Shown piece by piece: positions 21,631 to 28,763 of a stretch of DNA of 64,000 nt. The stretch comes from Prorocentrum cordatum (taxonomy: Eukaryota; Sar; Dinophyceae; Prorocentrales; Prorocentraceae). The DNA is taken from the NCBI GenBank assembly GCA_963575745.1, contig CAUYUJ010000344.1, positions 1-64,000 on the forward strand. Direction: 5' to 3'. The notes under the pieces are model-generated. The model worked only from the letters and a program-made list of their open reading frames with translations, did not search any database and had not been told where the DNA came from. A program made the translations under genes and the position numbers. Numbering within the stretch: position 1 is the first letter of the stretch; the number at the start of each line of letters is the position of its first letter.

Positions 21631-21687
21631 AATGCACTTGGCATCGCCCGAACAACGCACCTGGGTGCGCTCGGTCTGTTCCTCTGT

Positions 21688-21703
21688 TCCTCCTCCTACT
21701 TCT
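21688..21703 (+). repeat. 3' target-site duplication of the LINE
   Basis: TCCTCCTCCTACTTCT, identical to 15242-15257; the interrupted TCC microsatellite continues after it to about 21793. Confidence 0.8.
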
Positions 21704-22062
21704 CCTCCTCCTCCTCCTCCTCCTCCTCCTCCACCTCCTCCTCCTCCTCCTCCTCCTCCTCCTCCTCCTCCTCCTCCTCCTCCTCCTCCTCCACAGGGGG
21801 AATGCCTCAGCCCACATGGGATCATCGGCAGTGCGCCGCACGACCGCGCGGTGCCGGCGGGCGTCCAGGCTGCACGGCCCAGCCGCCGTAGCAGTGCACA
21901 GGAGGAGGAGGAGGAGGAGCAGCAGGAGGAGGAGGAGGAGCAGGAGGAGGAGGAGTAGGAGAGAGAGGAGCAGGGAGGAGGAGGAGGAGGAGGTGGCGGA
22001 GGAGGAGGTGGCGGAGGAGGAGGAGGGAGGCGGAGGAGGGGGCGGAGGAGGAGGCAGACAGA
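21704..22062 (+). repeat. Opposed (TCC)n and (GGA)n microsatellites
   Basis: A nearly pure TCC tract runs to 21793. After a roughly 105-bp spacer, a GGA-rich tract runs from 21899 to about 22062. The two are complementary, so a long imperfect hairpin or triplex is possible. Confidence 0.8.
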
Positions 22063-23499
22063 AGGATGAGGCGGAGCAGGCAGGAGGGAAGCGAAGGAGG
22101 AAAAGACCGACCGTCCCTCCTGCTGGTCCGGCCGGCGCCCGCGGCCTTCACCTCTGGCACCAGGCACAGGTCGACGATGGTGGAAGACAGGGCGGCGTTC
22201 ATGGCCACGAAGCCAGCGTCGCGGCCCATGAGCTGCGAGGGGGGTCGCTTTTTTTCGCCACAGTGCAGCGCGGATTGCGACTTCCACCCGCAGGCACCGC
22301 AAACAGACAGCCGCATGTCTGTGCCACACAGCGCGAGGTGGAGGGGCGGCAGCCCCCGTCGTCGAGCCACACGGGTATGGGGGGGATCTACAAGCGGACG
22401 GATGGCGGAGTGTGGCAGCGTGTGGCATGTTCAACCTGTCCGCCGTCAGGGACGCCTGCCGCAGGGCGGCTGGAGAATGTATCGGTGGCACGTTGGGGTA
22501 CGAGCTCTTTAGCCGCCATGGGGCAGGCGCCCCCGGCGGCAGGAGATCTTAGATTGCACCGTTCTTTGTCCGCTGAGTGTGGGCGTCGACTGTAAAAACC
22601 CTCGCTTTAGCCTCTGGAGGCATCCACGGAGCATGCGGGGACACCCAGAGAGGGGGCGGTTCACTTCAGACGCAGGCTTGCACAGCATTGGCCCCTCGCT
22701 GCCGCCCTTTCGCCCAGCGCTGGGCCAAAAAAAACGTACAAGTGAGTCCCAGCTTGCGTGAAGTTCAGATATCCTTTCCGGCCTCGCCACTGGGGGCACC
22801 AAAAGGTACATATACCGCTACTCCCCGGCATTCTCCTCGGGTACGTTCTGACCAGGATTTCGAAGTGAATCCAGCGGTGGCGGCGACGGAGGCCCAAGAG
22901 GCCCCAAAAAGGGGAAAACGAGGGGAGGGTAGAGGTGTGAGTAAATTTTCTTTTCCTCCTCTGAAAATCCAGATCTCCTCCACAATTACTGAATACTACT
23001 CTCCCTCTTCCCCTGATGACGGCCTGAAAGTGTCCGACCCCCCCCCGCGTATTGCTTTTTACACACAGGTTTCCCCGGAGTTGGGTCGGCTCTCGCTGAG
23101 GCGCCGGCCTCATTTTCGGGCCCCGCTCGTTCCGAATCGTGCTCCCGCTGCAACGCTGGCCTCATTTCCCGTGCCATGCCACAGCACACGCGCACACACG
23201 CACACACACACACACCACCACCACCACCACCACCACCACCACCACCACCACCACCATCACCACAACCACAACCACGCACACACGCACGCACGCACGCGCA
23301 CCACCACCCACTACGCACGCGCGCGCGGAGCCACAGGTCCGCTACGACACGCGTCCGCGGATAGAGAAAATCAGCGCCATGGTAAGGGATGGGAGGGAGG
23401 GGTAGGACGTCAGATATGACGCGAGCGCACCTAGCTTGCCTCCCCCCCTCCCCCCCTGCTGCGATCCACGCATGCGAGCCACCTTGCCTGAGCCCCAAG
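22063..23499. other. Unassigned region with (CAC)n/(CA)n tract
   Basis: No recognised gene. A microsatellite at about 23188-23310 changes from CACA to (CCA)n and back to CACGCACG. The rest is mixed GC-rich sequence; open frames seen are not conserved-looking. Confidence 0.5.
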
Positions 23500-23659
23500 T
23501 TAGGTCGGGCATGTCCCCCTACAGACGGATTTGGGGCGACAAAAATTGGCATAGTCTAAACAGATTCATATATAGTCACAACATGATACGAAATTCGTCC
23601 CCAGACTCTGCTTTCACAATTTTTGAATATGCCTCCTGCAGAGGAACAGGCCCGACTTG
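23500..23659. repeat. Foldback element FB1, copy a
   Basis: Left end TTAGGTCGGGCATGTCCCCC then TACAGACGGATTTGG; right end CCTCCTGCAGAGGAACAGGC then CCGACTTGA. The ends are inverted over about 30 bp, and the AT-richer interior carries ATAGTC blocks. This is the most frequent foldback family in the window. Confidence 0.82.
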
Positions 23660-23824
23660 AGCATAAAGGAAACAGCCGCCCGACCTCCCTGAGGCCTCCT
23701 GGGGAGCCTCCGAGGGGACATCCCGAAACCTCCTATTGCAAGGGACCGCCCTGGGGACCCCTGGATACTTCCGCGGACTTCCCGGGGCCTCTCGAGACCT
23801 CCGCCAGGGGGCAAAAAGAGGAGC

Positions 23825-24257
23825 AGAAGGAGGAGGAGGAGGAGGAGGAGGAGGAAGAGGAGGAGGAGGAGGAGGAGGAGGAGGAGGAGGACCAGCAGCT
23901 GAGGTGGAGGAGGGGGAGGATGAGGAGGAGCGGGGAGAAGGGAAACGAAAAGCAAAGGAGGAGGACGAGGAGGAGGAGGAGGAGGAGGAGGAGGAGGAGG
24001 AGAAGCATCCAGAGGAAAGGGAGGAGGGAGGAGGAGGAGGGAGGGAGGGAGGAGGAGGAGGAGGAGGAGGGAAACGAAAAAGAGGAGGAGGAGGAGGAGG
24101 AGGAGGAGGAGAAGGAGGAGGAGGAGAAGCATCCAGAGGAAGAGGAGGGAGGGAGGGAAGGAGGGAGGGATCAGGAGGGAAACGAAAAGCAGAGGAGGAG
24201 GATGCGGAGGAGGAGGAGGAGGAGGAGGAGGAGGAGGAGGAGGAGAAACATCCAGAG
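23825..24257 (+). repeat. (GGA)n tract with higher-order repeat
   Basis: About 430 bp of purine-rich DNA. Inside, a composite unit recurs three times (near 23938, 24068 and 24177): GGGAAACGAAAAGCA-like, then (GGA)n, then AGAAGCATCCAGAGGA. A plain GGA microsatellite therefore acquired a unique segment and was amplified together with it. Confidence 0.8.
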
Positions 24258-24683
24258 GACGCTGTTTGGCCGCGTTCGGCCTCCAGACGCCCTCGCCAGG
24301 CCCCGGGGGGGCCGTCAGAACACGGCTCGGGCTGGAAGTCGGGCCCCCGCGAAGCGACCGGGTCGAGACGCCCAGGGGCCACCCGCGCAGTTTGGGAGGG
24401 CACGCACGGACAGAGCATCGCCTCGGAGCTCATGGGCCCCCGCAGCGCAGCATTGAGAAGCACAGCGCAGCACCAGCAGATTGAAGGCCCCACGCAGTCA
24501 TAGCGCACTCAGAGCGCACCTGGCTCAATTAACGACGAAGCCAGATGTGGGGTCCGCAAATTATGGCCGGAAGCACGTGCGCGACCCATGGGCCCCCGTG
24601 GGGCTGGGTGGGGGTGGGGGGGGCTGCATGCTTGCTGCGCCCCCGGAGGGAGCCACCCCCCGCGCGGTTTCTTCTGTGTGTGT
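24258..24683. other. Unassigned region with FB4 fragment
   Basis: Mixed sequence. A fragment of FB4 (GCAAATTATGGCCGGAAGCA then CGTGCGCGACCCA) lies at about 24555-24600. Nothing else recognised. Confidence 0.45.
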
Positions 24684-24702
24684 GTGTTTTGTTGTTGAGG
24701 TG
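24684..24702 (+). repeat. Target-site duplication, A-tail side of retrogene
   Basis: GTGTTTTGTTGTTGAGGTG, a perfect 19-bp match to 27312-27330. Confidence 0.92.
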
Positions 24703-24711
24703 TTTTTTTTT
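24703..24711 (-). other. Poly(A) tail of the retrogene
   Basis: Nine T on the plus strand (A9 on the retrogene strand) immediately adjoin the 19-bp target duplication. Confidence 0.85.
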
Positions 24712-25330
24712 CTTGCGTGAGGCACAAACTGTGTCGCTGGCATGCTTAAGCCTGACGGCGTACAGTTTGGTCAGAAGGCGCAATTCCATTGGAAAACAGA
24801 TCGAGCAGACAAAACTAATCCAAACTCGAATCGGATTCCTTGGTGAGCAGGGATCATCAGATCCTGGTGACGTGCCTGGCGCTGCGGTGCAAACAAGCCC
24901 CAACTGCCAGGAGCATCAAAACAGTACCACACAACAAGCCGTGAGACAAGTACTGCTGGCACGACGCCCTGGCATGGTCTTCACGCCGAGGGGGGCCAGA
25001 AATGAAACGTAACAGATTGGTAAAACGCGTGCGATCGGCAAAGTCCGATGCGCTTGCCCTGCGCCAATGATCGAGGCTCTGCGGGCACGGGGCTGTTATG
25101 CACGCCCCTAGCGCAAGCTGCCGTGCCTGAGCGCCCCATCGCTCCTCGACTCGGTCATGCAGAAAACCTGCCTCCGCTCGGGAATGCAATGATCACTGCA
25201 CTGCGAAGCGTCACGAAGTTGGGTGTAAACAGGACGCATCTGAAATACATGCACGTATGCATCACTAGAGGCACATGTTGGAGCGAGCCGCACAACAGCC
25301 CGGAACACTCACGAGCACACACGCTGGCAC

Positions 25331-27229
25331 TCATGGGATGGTTGGCGTTACCTCGTGCACAGTGAACTTGACGCCGGTGCTCAGCTCCACCACCTGGGGC
25401 GGCTTGCCCGTGGGCTGCAAGTAGGTCAGGGGCGGGTAGAGCACCTCCACCTCGCCCGGGAAGGCCGAGAGCCAGCCGAGCTCCGCCCCGTACTGCATGA
25501 AGTTGTCCAGGGAGATCTTCAGCAGGACCGACTCGCCGCTGCACGCGTAGCGCGCCGCCACCTGAATATCGGTCGTGGTGGACATGGGCGCCAGCTCGGT
25601 ACCGCCCTTCCGGTTCAGGAGGAAGTCGTCCGGCATGTACATGTTCCTGAGGCCCCGCCAGAGAACCATGTGCGTGCTTGCCTGGCCCTCCTCGACCTTG
25701 ACCGCGTAGGCGGAGCGCAGCTTCTTGATGCCCTCCGAGATGTACGCCATTGTGATGGGCATGGGGTGCTGCTTGTTTTTGTGATAGTACCGGTCCTGGT
25801 TCCGAAACGGTGAGTTCAGATACTTGTACCCTGGTGTCGTGTAGAACCGCAGCGCAACGACATGGGCCAATGTCAGCTCTGCGTCTGCAACAGTCTTGTT
25901 CTTCATGAAATCCTGGATTCCTACTGGGCCACGGCCCTTGTCGCGTATGCCGTCTGGGCCCGCAACGAACACCTCACTGGCCTTCTCGTATAAGATGTAC
26001 TTGATATTCCCGAGGGTCTCTTCCTCAACGCGCGACGCGACGGCCAAAGCGGTCGAGTCGTCGGGGAGACGCGCCACCTTCCTGAAGTAGTCGATCTCAT
26101 CCTTGGCCTCGGCGACGCTTTCCTTCCCGTAGATGTGCTCAATGTGCTCTCGCTGCTCAGGCACGTCGTTGTGGTAGCCCAATATCATCGCGTACTCCCT
26201 AAGCTTCTGCACGAATTGCGTGATCTCCTTCTCGACCTTGTTCGCGCTATCCTCCGCGAAAGGATCGCTGACCCTCATAAAGTGGTACAGCCCCATGGCC
26301 GCCGCCTTGGGCTGACCGCTGATGAGCTCGATCGGCTTGCCGGCCGGCTGATTCGTGACGTCCTTTACGGCGTCCTCCATGTGTTTCTTGTTCTCGGCGT
26401 TGACGTGCTCCGTATCACTCTCATCGGCAAACCTGAAGCCTCTCATCCAGCCCTCCGCAACACGGGTCGAGGTCTTGCCGGTGCGGTACCACGTGACCTT
26501 GAACTTGAGCTTGCCGTCTTTCGCGTCAATGAAGTGATCGGAAGAGACCTTACCCTTGTCTCCAGGCTCGAAGAAGCCATCGAACTTCTCGAGGGGCAGG
26601 GCCTGCAGCTCGTCGCCCTTCTCAGGCTGGCGCGCCTTGCCAACCAGCCGGAAGCCAGACATCCATCCGTCTGCCACCCTCTGCGAGGTCTTGCCGGTTC
26701 GGTACCACGTGACCTTGAATTTGATCTTGCCGTCCGCCTCGTCAACGAAAGGCTCGGAGGAGACCCGACCCTTGTCGCCGGGCTCAAAGTAGCCCTCAAA
26801 CTTCTCCAGCGGCAGCACCATTAGCTCGTCGCCGAAAGCCGGCTGGCCCGCCTTCCCAATTATCTTGAAACCCTTCGGCCAAGTACTTGCGACACGGACC
26901 GAAGTCTTGCCAGTGCGGTACCACGTGACCTTGAACCTCTGCTTGCCATCGTCACCGATATACGGTTCCGAAGATACTCGGCCCTTGTCGCCAGGATCAA
27001 AAAAACCCTCGTACTTTTCCGTGGGCAATGCTTGGAGCTCGTCGCCTAACCCCACGGCGGGCACACCCTTGCCGCCATCGACCGTCTTGGACTCCTTCAG
27101 CTTGGCATTCTCGGCCCGCAGCGTCTTGTTCTCGGCCAGGAGCTTGTCGAACTCCTCCCGCGTGAATGGCGGGTCGGGCGCTGCGCCTGCTGCCTCCGCC
27201 TCCTCCTTGGCCGCCTGCACCGCGCGCAT
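25331..27229 (-). CDS. Putative arginine-specific mono-ADP-ribosyltransferase with three SH3/Tudor-like repeats
   Basis: Intact 632-residue ORF. ATG 27229 is the first in-frame ATG after the SL relic, which itself contains an in-frame stop, so the start is well supported. An N-terminal coiled-coil stretch (about 24-48) is followed by three tandem repeats of about 65 residues (62-125, 133-196, 205-268) sharing GDELQALPLEKF, EPGDKGRVSSEPF and KFKVTWYRTGKTS, probably small beta-barrel domains. A helical linker precedes the transferase. The R-S-E signature of arginine ADP-ribosyltransferases is visible: VLWRGLR (Arg525), MSTTTD (Ser550-Thr-Thr) and FPGEVEVLYPP (Glu593-x-Glu595). Such enzymes move ADP-ribose from NAD+ to arginine of a target protein. 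No signal peptide or membrane helix is seen; probably cytosolic or nuclear. In the genome it is an intronless retrocopy, so expression needs a local promoter. A GAG-GTAACG near the end could be a splice donor, so a longer C-terminus is possible. Confidence 0.82.
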   Translation of the reverse strand: MRAVQAAKEEAEAAGAAPDPPFTREEFDKLLAENKTLRAENAKLKESKTVDGGKGVPAVGLGDELQALPTEKYEGFFDPGDKGRVSSEPYIGDDGKQRFKVTWYRTGKTSVRVASTWPKGFKIIGKAGQPAFGDELMVLPLEKFEGYFEPGDKGRVSSEPFVDEADGKIKFKVTWYRTGKTSQRVADGWMSGFRLVGKARQPEKGDELQALPLEKFDGFFEPGDKGKVSSDHFIDAKDGKLKFKVTWYRTGKTSTRVAEGWMRGFRFADESDTEHVNAENKKHMEDAVKDVTNQPAGKPIELISGQPKAAAMGLYHFMRVSDPFAEDSANKVEKEITQFVQKLREYAMILGYHNDVPEQREHIEHIYGKESVAEAKDEIDYFRKVARLPDDSTALAVASRVEEETLGNIKYILYEKASEVFVAGPDGIRDKGRGPVGIQDFMKNKTVADAELTLAHVVALRFYTTPGYKYLNSPFRNQDRYYHKNKQHPMPITMAYISEGIKKLRSAYAVKVEEGQASTHMVLWRGLRNMYMPDDFLLNRKGGTELAPMSTTTDIQVAARYACSGESVLLKISLDNFMQYGAELGWLSAFPGEVEVLYPPLTYLQPTGKPPQVVELSTGVKFTVHEVTPTIP

Positions 27230-27288
27230 GCGGGGACCTGTGCCAGCTCGGCCTCTGCGCGGCCGCGGCTCGGCGGCCGCTCGCTCCT

Positions 27289-27310
27289 CTCGAGCTACAA
27301 ATGGCTACGG
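27289..27310 (-). other. Dinoflagellate spliced-leader relic of the retrogene
   Basis: The minus strand reads CCGTAGCCATTT, one extra G, then TAGCTCGAG. Against the known SL this is one inserted base and two substitutions. It lies at the 5' junction of the insertion; the extra T at 27311 fits the variable first SL base. Confidence 0.85.
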
Positions 27311-27311
27311 A

Positions 27312-27330
27312 GTGTTTTGTTGTTGAGGTG
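27312..27330 (+). repeat. Target-site duplication, SL side of retrogene
   Basis: GTGTTTTGTTGTTGAGGTG, identical to 24684-24702. Confidence 0.92.
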
Positions 27331-27779
27331 GTGTCTTATGTGTCTTGTATTGCTCATCTTGTGCTGTGCTGGTTCATTCTGTCGTATTGATTGTTTCATA
27401 GTATTTGTTGTTACGCGTTTACTGTGTACTTGCCCTACACGTCGGTCGGAAGAAGTCGGCAAAAAAGGATGAAGCAGGAAGGTGCATCAAGCACATTGGG
27501 CCCAGGCCCTCCCAGAGAGTACCACAGCACAGCAGGAGCAGATCGATTCTCGAAGCAGGAAGGCGTTATAGAAGCAGAGCGGGATCTGGGACTCCAAAAA
27601 AAACCTACTGTCAACCACCGACGTGTAGAGAGATAGCCTGGTTTGATCCACCTCCCCCAGAGGCCGCGGCCCCCAGGGGGGGGGAGGGCGACGTCGCATT
27701 CGGCGCTGGGGCCAGAAGCGACAGCGACGTGGGGTCCGACTACAGTCGGCCTTAGGCCAGACGAACATCCTGCACGCAC
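27331..27779. other. Unassigned region flanking the retrogene
   Basis: A T-rich stretch (27331-27430), part of the pre-insertion target, is followed by mixed sequence. No gene recognised. Confidence 0.45.
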
Positions 27780-27943
27780 ATGGGGCCCTCCGTGGGCCAA
27801 ATCAAACAGAACACCCAAGGATGCCCTCCCCAGGGTGCACAGGAGCACCCCACAAGCACGAAAGACCTTGGGGCACCCTCCCCGAACCGACCTCGATCTC
27901 ATACCTCGGTCCGACTGTACCCGGACATCCCCGCGACGTGAAA
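27780..27943. repeat. Dispersed repeat FB10, copy a
   Basis: Shares GTGCACAGGAGCA, CAAGCACGA, GGGCACCCTCCCCGAACCGA and CCTCGGTCCGAC with 32270-32455, 34345-34485 and 63015-63148. It directly abuts an FB9 copy here and at 32460, so the two may form one composite. Confidence 0.7.
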
Positions 27944-28190
27944 CAGATCAAGCGAACGTTTTCTGATTCGGCGTTTCGACATTGGGCGAAAGGGGGCGAG
28001 GGGGGGGTCTGGCTCCAGACCTCTGCCTAATGCGACCGTTTGGCACAGTGCGTCCTATCCGGGAGACTCCACCTACTTGACGCAGGCGCCAAAAACCGCC
28101 AAGATCTACTCCAGGGGGGGGGGAGGGGAAGTGCGAGGGCCCGCGCCCATCGGCAAATTCATGAATAAGACAACGATCACCAAGACGGCA
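27944..28190. repeat. Dispersed repeat FB9, copy b
   Basis: GAACGTTTTCTGATTCGGCG at the left, TCTGGCTCCAGACCTCTGCC inside, and GCGCCCATCGGCAAAT with A-rich DNA and AACGATCAC at the right. Weakly inverted ends. Confidence 0.72.
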
Positions 28191-28291
28191 GGGGTTCTGT
28201 TGGCTGTTTGGGCCTCTGGGGCGCCTCGCAATGTGCTCTCGAGTGCCAGCGTGCAACCTCTGGGGCCGCCGGGGAAGGGGAGAGTTCGGCC

Positions 28292-28482
28292 CATACATGC
28301 GACGTCCGGATTTTTTCAATACGGGGCCCCTGGAAGTCCCGACCTTGTCCCCGAGACCGGTTTCTCCTCCTGAGTCGTTTTTAGACGGTCCCGAGGCCCT
28401 GCGAGGGCCCCCCGAGGCCAAAATTGGCCCAAAACCTCCCGTCCTGATTTTTTTTGCACGACACGATCATGTCTGGGACCCG
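28292..28482. repeat. Foldback element FB8, copy a
   Basis: Left end CATGCGACGTCCGGATTTTT, internal CCCGAGACCGGTTT, GTCGTTTTTAGACGGTCCCG and GAGGCCAAAATTGG, right end CCTCCCGTCCTGATTTTTTT then GCACG and ATCATGTCTGGG. Ends imperfectly inverted. Confidence 0.75.
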
Positions 28483-28748
28483 TGGGGCCGCCGGGAGATG
28501 GGAGAGTCTGGCGCGGCACCTGCAGGGTGGCAGGCTGCCTCGTGCTCTGGGGGACGTCGGTCGCGGATCGATTCTGGAGCGTCGTGTTGGACAGCTCGCG
28601 CGCTCCGCGGGCCTCCGCGGGCCTCGCCTGGGGGCACGCTCTGACCAGCATTCCGAGGCGAACCCAGCGGCGGCGACGCTGGCTTGAAGTCAGGCGTGTC
28701 CCTCTGCAGGAGGAAGAATCAAAAATAGTCCACGAATGGTCCGGGGAC

Positions 28749-28763
28749 GATTTCCCTAGTACG
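28749..28763 (+). repeat. Target-site duplication of LINE-2 (3' side)
   Basis: GATTTCCCTAGTACG, identical to 31438-31452. Confidence 0.9.

Larger units (their letters stand above)
15258..21687 (+). mobile_element. Full-length LINE (non-LTR retrotransposon) with spliced leader at its 5' end
   Basis: A 6.43-kb insertion flanked by a 16-bp target duplication. It begins within 4 nt of a dinoflagellate SL (15261-15282), followed by a 155-nt leader, ORF1 (zinc ribbon plus coiled coil) and ORF2 (apurinic-type endonuclease, RT, zinc-binding region, RNase H, terminal cysteine motif). The 3' untranslated part after the stop at 21630 is only about 57 nt, and no A tail or tandem tail is visible. ORF2 has one nonsense codon and a handful of frameshifts but is otherwise well preserved, so the insertion is probably moderately young. 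The layout is that of an APE-class LINE with RNase H. It probably also mobilised mRNAs such as the neighbouring retrogenes (inference). Confidence 0.9.
24703..27311 (-). mobile_element. Processed retrogene: SL mRNA reinserted with A tail and target duplication
   Basis: A 2.61-kb insertion with all the hallmarks of a reverse-transcribed trans-spliced mRNA on the minus strand. A 19-bp target duplication lies on both sides. An SL relic (27289-27310) lies at the 5' end, starting with the base next to the duplication. A 59-nt leader, a 632-codon intronless ORF and a 619-nt 3' region follow. The 3' end is nine A (plus-strand T at 24703-24711) abutting the other duplication. LINE machinery such as that at 15258-21687 can produce this. 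It shows directly that spliced mRNA recycles into this genome. Confidence 0.92.

Noticed and set aside
21689-22062. Long Pro/Ser/Arg/Glu-rich open frames across TCC/GGA tracts (also at 15149, 23825, 33309, 39505, 45185, 47108, 50096, 57058, 57365, 58468, 60580)
   Set aside because: They consist of a translated trinucleotide repeat in all frames and both strands, with no unique domain; not genes.
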